This document shows positions 20,501 to 35,000 of a DNA stretch of 64,000 nucleotides, piece by piece. The DNA lies in NCBI GenBank assembly GCA_023362775.1, contig JALMGJ010000008.1, forward strand, positions 41,410,001 through 41,474,000, given 5' to 3'. Origin of the DNA: Charina bottae (Eukaryota; Chordata; Lepidosauria; Squamata; Charinaidae). Both the position numbers and the translations under genes were made by a program. How positions within the stretch are numbered: the stretch's first letter is position 1; the number at the start of each line of letters is the position of its first letter. The notes under the pieces were generated by a model. That model saw only the letters and a list, made by a program, of their open reading frames with translations. It was not told the DNA's origin and did no database searches.

Positions 20501-23500
20501 AACACACATATTTTAACACCACAGAGCAAAAACAGCTTTAAATGTCCAGAATACGAGCAGATCAGTTTTAAAACCCAAAGAGCTATGGCATTTAATCAGT
20601 ATTTTAAAACGGGGGATCCCAAACAGGCGATCCAGAAAAGTGTGCTTTATCTAAGTATTTATGCTCAGTTTTATCTGTAATGATCTGAGGCTGCCTTCCA
20701 TACGTGCTGGACTACAACTTCCAGAATGTCCAAACAGCAGGTCTACTGGTGGGAATATGGGAGTTATGAACCCACCATCTGGAGCAGTGTTTCTCAACCT
20801 TGACAACTGTAAGATGTGTGGACTTCAACTCCCAGAATTCCCCAGCCAGCATTAACTATTGACCAGGTGAAATACATGGCGTGATCTCCGCCCCAGAGTC
20901 ATTCCCCTGGTCCATACATTCTAATTCTCATCATTCTTATTACTGTCCTCTTACACCATTTTAGGATGGACATCCACAGGAAACGGGGATAAGTAACAGC
21001 ATGCACATAAGGATCCTCTGCAAATGACGCACAAGACACATTTTGCACCATTTGTGCAATAACACCACAATGCATATGACATTATCGTGGCTTCTACCAA
21101 ATGCTGAAGCATTCAAGCAGGTTTTTCCAGGAATCCTGCACTTTGCTTGGCTTTGCACACCAACCCTGTACTCCTGCCTACGTAAACCTGGGAAAGTGCT
21201 TCCAGAGATATTGGCATCAGATTCTCCAGTCAAAACAACAATCCTCTGGGTTTACACGGTGACTTATCTCAAGGTGATCATCAAGCAAAAGGCTGTAGTT
21301 TGCTGGGAGAACAACCAGTCTGCAGGTTTCAACCCTCCATCACCCTTACCTAGAGAGAACCCTGTTTGAAACAGTAAATAACTGCCAGCTGGTAACGCAG
21401 GCAGGACTCAGCACCGTGGTTGGTGGTCCTTGATGACCTGACTTCCGGCAAGGCAACCTCACACATTCTTACCTTTATGGATGTGTTCAGCCTTTCGGCA
21501 AAGAAGGCAGGGGTGTTATTTGCACACTTCACTATGAAAAGAGAGAGAAAAAGAGGAAGAGTTGAATACGGGCCTTTTATACTCTCTGGTTATATTGTGC
21601 GCAAGTTTGGAATGCAAAGCAGAAAATATCCTGGTGAATTATTTAAGTGTTTGCAAATCATCCCGCAGATTAGATGCATGAACAAGAGGTGGGAAGTACA
21701 TCTTACAATTAAATCCGTAAATAAATAAAATATTAACCTGTAGGCTGGCACTTGATTACAATCGTTAGCACAGTTACAGCCCTCTTGTGTATATTTTTGT
21801 TATTTACATTTGCAGTGTTGTTTGGGCAGATTCCATCAGATACAGAGCAAAAGCACGTTATCAAAATGCAACTGACCTTCCCTTTTTGTGCAAACTGGAA
21901 ATTATATTTGGGGGTGGTGTGAGAGTAAAGATGTACCCCTACCTATGGGTGCTCTATCTGTTTTCAGATTAAATCTGCACTGCACTCTGCCTTTCCACTA
22001 AAAATGCTCAAAATAAGAGCTAGTAAGGACAAAATGTTTACATATATTTATTTATTTATTTATTTTTATTTATTTAATTTAAATTATATAAATTATATAA
22101 TTTATATAGACCTCAACGGGATGGTTGGGGGTCTATTTTGTGTTACGAAGTTCCCAATTTTGGTAGCAAACCAGGGGGCTTTGCAGAGACAGGGGAAAAG
22201 GTGCTCACTTCTTCCGTCATATTTATATACAGTCACAGATGCCTAAACATACCCAAACTCAAGACTTTTTAAAAGGATTCTAAACCCAAAATATGAATAT
22301 AAGGCCTTTGAGTGCACCATTTCCTACGCTTCTGCCTTTGTTTAAAAGCCAATTAGAGAACCAACTTGCCCTGCTAAGCAGAAATTGAAGCACAATGAAA
22401 TGCTGAAGGCACCAAGGATGGCAATTGATAAGGATCCAAGCCAAAGGATCCCATTCTATTCCACACCATGCCCTGTTAACAGCCAGGTGTAGCTTGGCGT
22501 AGCGTGGAGAGCACCTTTGCTAACTGGGCGGCAGGAAAGAGAAAGGGGCTGGAACCCAAACACCAGGGGTGGGGCAGAATATTTAGGAACAGCTTCCAAA
22601 GAAACATCCCGCTGCAATCTGGGTTCACAAAAGGGTTAGTTCTGGTTTGCAACACGGAAGAGAAAGGGGTTTATTCGCAGGGCCACCTCTTTTAGTTGTT
22701 TCTACCCTTCCCACCAGGTCTGAGAGGAGGGGCACACTCTGGGTCCCCTCAATTAAAGAATGCCACTTGACAGGACCTAGGAAGCGGGCCTTTTCTGTCA
22801 CAGCGCCTGCCCTCTGGGACACCAACCCCCCAAGATCAGATTGGCCCCAAAAAGAAAATTGGAAGTTGCTTCTTTATATTTCTTTCTTTTCCTTTTTTTC
22901 TGTACGTTTGGCTTTCTTCTTCTTTTCTTTAATTTTTCTTTTTCCCTCACCTTAAATATTAGTCTGTTAGTTTTCATCTTTCTTGTCTAAACGTTTAATA
23001 AAGTTATTATATATATAAAAAAAGATTGGCCCTGACCCTGCTGGGCTTGCGCACGATACTGAAGACCCAGATGTATGGGGGTCGGGAGGTGAGATGGCCT
23101 ATGAGACGAGATGTTTTCGTATGGTTGAGTATTTGCTGAGTTTGTTCTTGACCACCATTGTAGGTTTTTTATGTTTCCCTGATACCATTTTTGGTATTCC
23201 TTTTAATGTGTTGTAAGTTGCCCAGAGTCACATCTGGACAACGCTCATCACTCCCTCACCAGCAAGGCCAAAACGGATACAGAACATTCTTCCACAAGAG
23301 TCAAAAACAGGAATTGGCCTTAATATTGAAGAAACAGCAGATTAAAGATGGGAGGCGGTAACTGGTATTCTTCGGAATGCTTTTCATGCATAAAAGAGGG
23401 AGTTGTCTTTTTTCCTTGTTTGGATGATGTTTTTCCATGAGCTAATCACAAAAGCCCTGTGCAAATTCCCTTGAAAAATTACAGAGCTGCGCATATGGAA

Positions 23501-24155
23501 AAGGATCAATCCTCCGTGAGATTTAGAAGGTTCAGAAGAATAACGTATAGATACGCACACACTCACAAGATCACCTCACGCCTCTCTTACCGATGGCCAA
23601 AAGCAGTTCTGCAAAATCCCCGGACGTTTCGTTACGTACGCTGTCCTCCATTCGCTTCCCGCTAAGATTTTTGTACTCCTCAAACGCTTAAGAAATGACA
23701 AAGGAGAACAATGCCAGTGGCGTCAGCTGCACGTGCTTTAAGATACCTGAACAAAAGGCTGAGGCATTTTTATCTCTGGCTTTACAAGCTCTCACTCTTT
23801 TACAATATATAGTTTATAATAGCCTGAAATCCTATTTTCCATGCTTGTTTTTTTTTTTTTTTTTTTAAGTTTCTGGTCTTTAGGACTGCAAGATAGAAAA
23901 CATCTCTAGGGGAAAAAGTTGTTGTGCTCTAATGGCTTTTTTAATTTTTTGAGGAATGGATTTCCCTCCCACACAAACACCCACACACACACTTTTCCAG
24001 CTTGGAAATTTTAAAAATCCATCACCTCAGGTACTGTCAGCCCTTCAAGGTAGACCAGACCTGAACACCAAATTCATGAATACTAAAACTACTTTTATTA
24101 TAGAGTTATAGTAACAGAATCTTGCAGCTCTCAATGTGCCTCCCCACTCCCTGCC

Positions 24156-24209
<54 letters not shown>

Positions 24210-27200
24210 AATCACATTTCATCACCGCCCATCTCCCCCAAAAGAGGGACTCTGGGCAGTTTACAATCAAGCTAAAAGAGATTAAAATACAATAAAAACA
24301 AGATATATTACCTAGACATATAAATATAAATATAAAATATAATATAAAATAGCATCCAAGAGTTATGGGAGTTATCTTAAAGAGAACTAGGGAGGGTCCA
24401 TCCTGAGACGCTTTCTCAAATTACATTTCTGCTCTGGACTCAGATTTCTCTTATCTGACTGTTGCCTTGGCTACGGCTCTTCCTCCTCTTCCTCAAGGTT
24501 ATTCTCACAGCCTATTACAGGTACTGGGGCTGTGTTCTCTCCTCTATCAGTATCCCTAAACATGCAAGAAAAGCTAAATGCGCTTAATTCTTATTTGAAT
24601 GCAGAAGATAATCAGTTTCTTACTGAGTTTGAGTTGAGGAAAGCTGCTGGAGCACAAAATGTCGATAAATTTGGTTTCATCCGTTCCCCACCTCTTTTCA
24701 CCAGCATTGTACAGGATCTAGAAAACAGGATGGAAGGAGCATAAAAATTGTTGCTCTTTTGCCATGCCTCTGTAACATTTCAAATAAGGCACACTGGGCA
24801 ATTATCATGCCAATTATTTACACAAGGCTTTCCGAGATGGCCAAATTCAATCCCGCTGCTAACACTATTCATTTGACAGACAATTCAACTCATTTTAGAA
24901 AGACCATCAGAAGTCGCAAGCATCGATTTCACTTCCATTCCAGTTCAGACCAGATCCTTCAAGATCTGGAGAGGCATCACTTGGGAAACTTCACCCAAAG
25001 TTTAAAAGTCTAAGTGGGTAAAATTTTGATGGGGTTCTCCATGATCAAAAAATATCAGGGAAGGTTATTCTAATCCTGGGAAAAAAAACAGCCATTGATG
25101 GAAACATTTTATATAGGGCTATGTCTACTTCTAGGTGATTATACTGTTCACATGCAAAAATTAGTACTACTGTATGCCCAGAACTATGAATTTTATTTTG
25201 CATTTCTAAGAGCAAACCCCTAGCCCTTGAGGCTAGACTCAGATTGTTACCTGCATGGTGGTTTGTCCTTCACCTAACTAGCCAAAGCAAAACAACTCAA
25301 AAGTAAGCAAATAAATCCCAAAAACATATATTGTCAACCAGGCTTTTCTGACCACAGAACATTCAGTTTTGCTTTTGACAACATAACAATAGCGCTGATA
25401 GTTCAGCTCAAAATCACCCTGGAGTGGGTAAGAAGAAATCCCATTCCAAGAGGTTCAAACATAAAACGAAAAGGTATACAGGTAGTCCTCACTTAACGAC
25501 CACAATTGGGACCAGAATTCTGGTTGCTAAGCAATGCGGTCATTAAGTGAATCCGACCTGATTTATGACCATTTCTGCAGTGGTCGTTAAGCGAACCACA
25601 TTGTTGTTAACTGAATCATATGGTTCTCCATTGATTTTGCTTCCCAGAAGCTGGTTGGGAAGGTAAAAAATGGCAATCACGTGACTGCGGGGATGCTGCG
25701 ACGGTCGTAAGTGCAAGGACCAGTGGTAAGTCGGGTTTTTAAGCACCATCATAAGTCCAAACTGTCGCTAAATGAATGGTCGTTAAGCGAGGACTGCCTG
25801 TAGAGTTGAGGATACTGCCTACCAATTCTAGGACAGCTGAGGGCTGTGTAGATGCATGGGCTGGTCCAGTGGCATCCGCAAAGGGACAGGAGGTTAAAAA
25901 AAGTCAAGATGGAGGTTACCAGTACTGCATGACCAAAGACCTTTCCTTCTTTTTACGTGAGTGTCACAATGTGGGCACCCCTGGGCTATAGCATCTGGGC
26001 TACTAAATCCACACAACCACTAGATGGCAGCAAAGAGATACAGAAAACCTTCTTTGTTGCCATCTTGTGTTCATCTGGCTTTTTCAGACTAGATCACTGT
26101 TTCTCAACCTCAGCAACTTTTAAGATGTGTGGACTTCAACTCCCAGGATTCCCCAACCATTCAGCACGCTGGCAGGGGAATTCTGGGAGTTGAAGTCCAC
26201 ACATCTTAAAGTTGTTGAGGTTGAGAAACACCGGTCTAGATCTCTTAATATAGATAAATACAGCATTCTCAGGTCTGGATATCTGCTTTCTGGTTCAAGT
26301 TCAAAAGGCAGAAAGGACTTTTAAAAATTTAGAGATTTTTAAAAAAAATTATAGGACCCTGTATCTGGCTCTTTTCCTAACTGAGATTACCTGCGCATCC
26401 CTCTTTGCTACGTCTCCATGGGCCTGTGGATTTTCATCTCTTCTGCCCTGTGACAACATTGAGAAGAAGAAGAAAAAAAACATGAGGGAAAGCCCAATAT
26501 GAGCACCCAAATTAACTATCATTCAGCATGATCCTGTATCCTCTGCAAGTAGGAAGATGTGTGATCCCTTGACAAAGCAGCACTTGTTCCATTTCTGTTG
26601 CGATCCAGCTACTTATAAAAATGCTGACTGAACAGGAATAAGCACACCAGGCTTTATGATGGGTGAATCTTAACTTCAAGCAGCAGAAGCTGAAAGGATG
26701 GCAATTGAGGGCAACTTCAGGGAAGAAAGGAGGATCAGAAAATTCATTTCCTTTTAACAACCACTGGGCTTCCCTCCTGTTTCTGGATTAATTCTCTGCA
26801 ATGGGAAACACTGCTCTAGAGAATAGGTTAAAAGGGTCTCCATTATTTTGCTGACCAGTATCCATCAGGCTTCACCACTTCTTCCTTCAGCTTTTTTCTA
26901 ATGCCCTGTTGTCACAGATCAACCTTCTTCTTTAAGAAGAACACCGGAGAAGGGAGAAAGTTGCACAACGTCTCCATTTTCTAGGAGTAGAAACATGGAA
27001 GGGCTTCACCATCTTTTCAGCTCTGTTGCATGTTGCAAAAACGTGGGATGCCATAGCTTTGGAGGAGCGTTGATGGCTATCTCACCCAACTTCTGGAATG
27101 ACATGGGACCTAGACCTAGACTTAGAATTAAAACTTAGAACTGGAACTTAGACTTAGAACATTTTTGTTTAAATCCATTCAATCGTGTCCAATTCTCAGA

Positions 27201-28266
27201 GACTGCCTGGACAAGTCCCTGCAGTTTTCTTGGAAAGGTTTTTTTCAGAAGTGGTTTGCCATTGCCTCCTTCCTAGGGCTGAGAGAGAGAGACTGGCCCA
27301 AGGTCACCCAGCTGGCTTTGTGCTTAAGGCAGGACTAGAACTCTCCGTCTCCTGGTTTGCCATTGGCTCCTTCCTAGGGCTGAGAGACAGGGACTGGCCC
27401 AAGGTCACCCAGCCGGCTTTCATGCCTAAGGCGGGACTAGAACTCTCATTCTCCTGGCTTGCCATTGGCTCCTTCCTAGGGCTGAGAGACAGGGACTGGC
27501 CCAAGGTCACCCAGCTGGCTTTGTGCTTAAGGCGGGACTAGAACTCTCCGTCTCCTGGTTTCCCATTGGCTCCTTCCTAGGGCTGAGAGACAGGGACTGG
27601 CCCAAGGTCACCCAGCCGGCTTTCATGCCTAAGGCGGGACTAGAACTCTCAGTCTCCTGGCTTGCCATTGGCTCCTTCCTAGGGCTGAGAGACAGGGACT
27701 GGCCCAAGGTCACCCAGCTGGCTTTGTGCTTAAGGCGGGCCACGGTCACAGTCTCCTGGTTTCTAGCCCAGTTCTTTAACCACTACACCAACCTGGCTCT
27801 CAGACCTAGAACTAGGCCACTTTTATTTAAAGACCTCCAAAGCGGGAAGAGAGCCCACCCCCTCAGAAGTAGCAACGGCAATCTATTGAAACAAATGCCC
27901 AGATAGGAATTAATACAATGTGTTAAATTTGCTCATTTGTGAAGAGCTGCATCACAAGATGGCCTGAAAATAAAATGCATTACATGAGGTAACCAACTGC
28001 AAGGTTGTTTACACAAATCTGCTAAAAGCTCCCTTACATCGGCCAGGGCCAAAAGAGTCCTTTTGAAGTCTCCTGACGAGTCGTAACCGATGTCTTCCCT
28101 CAGGCTGGACCTATAAACTGGAACCAAACCAAACAAACAGAGTTAGTGACACTTGCTCAAATGGGAAAAAAAGTAAGGAACACTGCATGAATACCCAAGC
28201 AGGTTATATACTGTCAATAAAGATTATCCAACCTGTCTTGATGAGGCCAGAGAAGCCGCACTACAT

Positions 28267-28297
<31 letters not shown>

Positions 28298-31200
28298 TTT
28301 TCTATCCCACTTTTATTATTTTTATAACTCAAGGCAGGTAACATACCTATTACTCATTCCTCCTCCTATTTTCCCCACAACAACAACCCTGTGAGGTGGG
28401 TTGGGCTGAGAGAGAGTGACTGGCCCAAAGTCACCCAACCAGCTTTCATGCCTAAGACGGGACTAGAACTCTCGGTCTCCTGGCTTGCCATTGGCTCCTT
28501 CCTAGGGCTGAGAGACAGGGAATGGCCCAAGGTCACCCAGCCGGCTTTCATGCCTAAGGCGGGACTAGAACTCTCAGGCTCCTGCTTTGCCATTGGCTCC
28601 TTCCTAGGGCTGAGAGACAGGGAATGGCCCAAGGCCACCCAGCCGGCTTTCATGCCTAAGGCGGGACTAGAACTCTCTGTCTCCTGACTTCTGATACAGC
28701 CCTGTTGTGATGGGAGCTATATATCCATCCTACTCAAGATCAGCACCTGGAGAGGCCAAACAAAACTCGGATCAGACCGAATAATCCTGCCTGTTAACTT
28801 GTTCAGTTGCTAAAGAGCTGACAAAAGGAAGATCTCTATGGTTTGTTTTGCGTTGCCTCTACAGTGCAGGTTCTTTAAAATGCTAACTGCATAAGCCGGA
28901 GGAGGAATAGATAAGCTGCATAAATCAGGTGTCATCTAAACATTTGAGCTTCATCTGCTCTAGCCAACTTGGCCAGTGGGAAAAAGCTGCGTTGTAATTC
29001 AAAATACTTGATACTCCTAGGGTCATCATGAAGTTTTATGATACTTACAGTGCTACTTGTGTATTTTAATCCAAATATAAGGTTTTAACTTTTATTATTC
29101 ACTTTCTGAACTAAGTGTGCCGGCTACTCAATGCATTCCTACAACCATGCGTACCAACTCAACTGGCCAGGCTAGGTTTAAGTTCCAGAAAAAGCATGGC
29201 GGGATGCCCAACATGCATGGTACTTTATTCTGTGTGATGGCTGCAAAGCTACAATCCACACACACTTACATACCTTCCAACAAGGCACAACCAGTCCATC
29301 ACATCAAAGCTCGGTGGTGGCATCTGGGCACTTTTCTCACACCAGCTGGTTCTTTCTTCAATGACAAGAGTGTCATTGCTTCATCTAGATTGCATGGGAA
29401 CTATCTGCTCTGGAGGGAGTATCTTTTGCTATGAGAACTGTATCCTGTTATGTTATCATGCGCCACAGGCTGAGTAAGCTGCAATCTTCCTGAACCAACC
29501 AACCTTTCTGCCTTTGGGGTCTGCTGTGGGCCTTGTGAACTGTATCCTTCCTGCATGCCCATTCATACCTTCACACATGCCTGCCACAATATTTATTGAC
29601 AGAGGAACCAATTAGCTACAAACAATATGAATGATAACTATATAGTAACTCCGGAAAAAATATGACGACACCGGAGGGGCCTAGATTGGCTACCTCTATC
29701 GTCCAAATGCTAGTTTCAGAAGACTTTCTCCTAAACTCAAAGGCAGAAAAGGGTTAAATTTCCCCTTCTAACCTACCAGCTCTTTCCCAAATGATGTACT
29801 TCGCAGTTACAAAACGTGAGCAAAGATTCAACTGTTGTTTGGCCCCAAATCCTGCCAGTGGAGAGACTCAAATTCACACGGAGCTCAGAAATGATATGGA
29901 TGGACTTTCTCCAATGCCTGAGGCTGCAGTGTTCCCCATCGTGGTACATGGCCATGGTATCGTGGTACATGGTACATCGTGGTACATGGTACATGGCCAT
30001 GGTAGCCCAAGGGCCTTTCCAACCCTTAGGTCAGAGAAGACTGGCTTAGATCTCCCAACATTTCATTCCACAACCTTGGTGCCTCTTGCTGTTTCTGCAT
30101 ACAGATCCTTCTGTTGGGTCCTGTATCAAGTTCCTTGTGCATCTTTTTTCAAGAAGTAAAGCTCGTGCAAGAGATGTTCGTTCCTCCCCACTCCCTCAAC
30201 TGAGGGGCCTAATGATAAGCTCCATTAATGCAACAGAGAATAACTTGCTGTCTTACAGATGCCAGATAATGACATTTCTAGTAATTGCAAAAACTGGCTT
30301 GCTTATTTTGAGGTCACGAACCCCATTTCTTGTTTCAACAACAGCATGTGTATTTTTAGCAGTGACATAAAGTAGCAGGAATTAATTTATCTCAGGATAG
30401 TTATTGGTATATTGTTATTATTATATACACATCAACATGAAATCACAGCTGCCAGTTTTTTAGCTGGTGTTGGCCTTCATTTGCATTGAGTTCTTCCCAA
30501 GAACCGAGGATGTCATAATGTATCAGATCTGCTAAATCAGGGCTTTCCAAAGTTTTTCCCGCGGCGTTGGTGTGTCGCCGCGGGAAAACCCAGAAGTGCG
30601 GCAGCGTGCAAAAACCCGGAAGCGCTGCTGCTGCTTTCGGGTTTTGCGCGCTGCAGTTGGTGTGTCGCCGCGGGAAAACCTGGAAGTGCTGATGATGATC
30701 AGCGCTTCCGGGTTGTGTGGCGACACACCAGACTGTGTGTGGCGACACACTTTTGTGTCGCGACACACAGTTTGGAAAGCTCTGTGCTAAATAGTAGTAT
30801 TATGTGCGGATCCAAGCAGCGTGGCCTTTTGTAATTGACAGATGGAAATTTTGTCGATGTGCAGATTTTCTAAGTGTCGTCCAAGGCTTTTTGGTACGGC
30901 ACCCAGTGTGCTGATAACCACTGGGACCACCACAGCCAGCTTATGCCACAATCTTTCAACTTTGATTTTCAGATCTTGATATTTTGTGATCTTCTCCAAA
31001 TCTTTGTCTTCTATTCTACTATCCCCTGCTATTGCCACATCAATTATCCACACTTCCTTCTTTTCAGGTAAAGGTAAAGGTTTTCCCCTGCACAGTCCCA
31101 CCGAAGTGGTACCTATTCATCTACTTGCATTTGCATGCTTTCGAGTTGCTAGGCTGGCAAGAGCTGGGGCGAGTGCAGGAGCTCACTCCATCATGCGGTG

Positions 31201-31998
31201 CTCGGGTCTCGAACCGCCGACCTTCCGATCAACAAGCCTGGCATCTTAACCACTAAGCCATCACGCCCCTTTTCTTCTTTTCAACCACAGTTAAATCTGG
31301 TGTGTTATGCACCAAGACTTTATCAGTTTATATCCAGAAATCCTACAATATTTTAACCTGTCCATTTTCTACTACTTTTTCAACTATATGTTCCCACCAA
31401 TTTTTCATTACTTGCACATGATCATTTTCGCAGATGTTCCAGTGAATCATTTTGGCAACTGTGTTATGTCATTGCTTATAGTCAGTTTGTGCGATCTTCT
31501 TGCATGTACGGTATGATCTACTGTTTCTTCTGCTTTTTGCACAATCTGCACTTTTAATCATTTGATGATTTTTCAGTTCTGGTCTTGATTGCATTAGTTT
31601 GAATAGCTTGCTATTATTATTATTGTTGGTGGTGGTGGTGGTGGTGGTCGCACAGTCAGCCAGATGTTAGACTGATTTTGGCATTTTTATCCGCCTACTT
31701 ATTACTATTGGTACAATATTTACTTTCTTTTGCCACAGTCATTCTACTTCTATTTGCAGGTCTTTATATTTTGTGATTTTCTCCAGTTCTTTCTCTTCTA
31801 TTCTGCTGTCTCCAAGTATTGCACTATCCAGACTTTTTTGTCTTTCTTGTCAACAGTTGTTAAATCTGGGGTGTGGCAGGTGCTTGTCTGTTTGAATTCT
31901 AAAGTCCCAGAGCACTTTGGCTTCTTCATTTTTTGTTACTTTGTCTGTTTTGTGGTCCCACCAGTTCTTGCTTGCAGGCAAATGGTATTTCTTGCAGA

Positions 31999-32041
<43 letters not shown>

Positions 32042-35000
32042 TCTTCTCTATAATATTCCAGATAAAAGATCAGTCAGAGAAAAACAATTATTTTTGGAGG
32101 TCTCCAAAGGTATTTCATAGCAAAACTGGAATTTCAACCTAGTATTCCTTCTTACAAAGCCAGGCTTTAAAGCAATTACTCCAATCTGGCATAAACCATA
32201 TATTCTTTGGGACAATTTTTATTTTGGGCTTTTTGTGATTTTTTTTAAAAGCAAAATGTCATTAAAAATATAACCTTTTTATCAGAAGACCCTTAATTTT
32301 AATCTTTCCCCTGCTCTAAGCATCCTAGCTGGTAATGGTGGTTACCTCACTATGGAGATCTTGGTGCTCTCTGAGCATGGTTCTTTGCTTGCAGACGTTT
32401 CATTACCCGACTAGGTAACATCATCAGTGCTCAAGAGAATAGAATTCTCTTCTATTCAAGTTACCTCACCTGGTAATCCCATTTGCAAATGGGGACTACT
32501 AATATTAAAATGCCTTTAAAGTTTGTAATCCATCATACTGTATGTAAAATGCTCTGAACATTGAAGGGTGTTCCGCGGCCTAAGAAAGATTAGGCAAAAC
32601 TTTCTCATCTGGTTTATTTAGCCTTCCCTTATGTAGTGACCTTTATACATGTTTGGAACGACAACTCCCAGAATTGTCAGGCTGCCTTTGGCCATGGAAT
32701 TCTGGGAACTGAAGTCTCAAGACACCTGAAGGGCACTCAGGTGGCCAATTTGCAGGACCTCACCAAGCAATTACCTGCATTCCTTCACTCGCAATGTCAG
32801 CAGGGTTGGGGCTTACTGAACCAATCCATTGTGACTCAATCAGCTTGTTCTTCGATCCAGGTTTATTTGCTTTGCTCAGCTTAGACTACAATGCACTGGA
32901 GCAGGACATCTGACTCTATTCCCACTAGTGGGCTTTCTTCACCCTCACCAAGAGAACAGACATCCATCTCCCAGATATTAATCAATGCCACAGCTCTGAA
33001 AGAACTGTACCAACTCCAACTATAGGCTGGGATGGCTGCATTCAATTTTCCAATCCATCTTGATCAGCTACTCTGCAGTTCAGTCATTCATCTCCCTGAA
33101 ATGCAGCAGGATCTTTTGCTAGTGCCACTTATCAAAACAAAAGCTAGGGGGCACACAGGCCATGATCCAGCTAATACTAACTCAATAGGATCTGACTTAA
33201 TGATGAGAAGCCCCCACCCCGTGGGGACTTCTGCATAAAATTCTTTAGATCAGAAATGCACTATTTTCTTCAGCTACAGACATGGCATGCCAAGAAAGGG
33301 ACCAGGATTCCAGTTGTTAAAAGGTTTCCAAGATTCCTAAGGGGTAAAATGGCGCCTTAAGGTAAAAGGTAAAGGTTCCCCCTGCACATTTGTGCAGTCG
33401 TGTCCGACTCTAGGGGCCGGTGCTCATCTCTGTTTGTTAGCCGAAGAGCCAGTGTTGTCCGAAGACGCTTCCACGGTCATGTGGCCGCATGACGCGCACG
33501 GAACGCTGTTACCTACCCACCGAAGTGGTGTCTATTAATCTACTTGCATTTGCATGCTTTCGAATTGCTAGGTTGGCAAGAGCTGGAGCTAGTGCGGGAG
33601 CTCATTCCGCACGCGGGGCTAGGGATTCGAACCTCCGAACTTGCGATCTTCCGATCGACAAGCCTGGTGTCTTACCTGCTGAGCCACCAAAATGGCGCCT
33701 TAGGCCTCAACAAAACAAAAGCACCCATTTTGCCCATGAAATTCCACTTACTGTAAATGTGAAAAAGGGGCCATTTTTTGCCCTACCCACTAAGGTGCTT
33801 GTTTATATCAGTGGTAGTTGGTGTCCATCAGGGCTGATGGGGTGGGGACCAGGTTCATCCTCAGTGGAGCAATGAGAATCGCTGTGAGAGTGCCAACTAG
33901 ATTGAAAGAGGAACCACAAGGGAGCAGGTGCTGCCCATCTAACCCAACCTCCTCTGCTTCACAATTCAGTCTGTCAACCACTATGTCCACCAGGCCTGAC
34001 CTACGTTTCCCCTCCATTGTACTTGCATTTGCAATCAATGGCTCTTGAATGGTGGCATCATCCATGCTGTTGCCCAATAAACATCATCTTGGCTAAAGGA
34101 TTCTTCTCTAACCCTTTGTAGCAAGCTGTAGATGAGGTCACAGCAGAGACCAGGGTGTAGAACAGTGTTTCTCAACCTCAGCAACTTTAAGCTGTCTGGA
34201 CTTCAACTCCCAGGATTCTGGGAGTTGAAGTCCACACAGCTTAAAGTTGCTGAGGTTGAGAAACACTGGTGTAGAAGATTGCTGCCCCTCACCCTACACT
34301 TCTGGGCTGAGTCTTTCCAGCAGTACAAGATCCCTTCCCCGAGCCACTTTCCGTTCAAGACTGGTTAGCTATTGCTGTATACAGAGAAAATGAAGTGTCA
34401 AATACCTGGCTAGTATCTATTCAGTCAAGGCAGTCGTTACCTGTGTAATAAGCCTGAGTTATTTCTCTGATTTGCCTGCTGGTTCGGGAAGCCAGGATCT
34501 CAATCAGCGCCCTCTCGTTAGTTCCAATGCCCTGGCAAGAGTCACATGAAAAAAATGCTAATTTTTCCGTTCAAGATTTCTATAGATCTTATGGGTATCT
34601 AGCATTTGGCAATTGCAGAAGCTGTCGCAACATGGCCAAAATTTCAGAACAAGATCAATGACCCAAAGAGATCATTTCAGCATTAGAAAATTCACTCTGG
34701 GAGAAGGAAAATGGGCCGACCTCATCTCAGGCGAATGTTTGTGAACAGATTTCAGCACGATGGATCTACAGGAGTGCTTACATTTTATTGAAATCACTGA
34801 AACTGAGCCGTGCTTGCATTGCGTTTGTGATTAATGTAAGCACCTGACAAATCGTTGGTTAATGGTGTGAACTAACAAGAATAGTTGTAGATGAAAGAGC
34901 ATTGATCAATTAACTATCAATACATAACTGCTTGTTAAAAGTACAGATTTTAAAATGGAGCTGCCCTCAAGAGGAAAGGTGGGGACCACTGATGTCCCTG

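Noticed and set aside
27270..27740. Regular ~101-bp repeats considered as a CRISPR-like or satellite array
   Set aside because: The genome is vertebrate and the units are SINE bodies with no unique spacers.
33600..33688. tRNA gene on the minus strand
   Set aside because: A and B boxes are present, but the sequence continues into a Sauria SINE body with a 14-bp target duplication and does not fold as a full tRNA.
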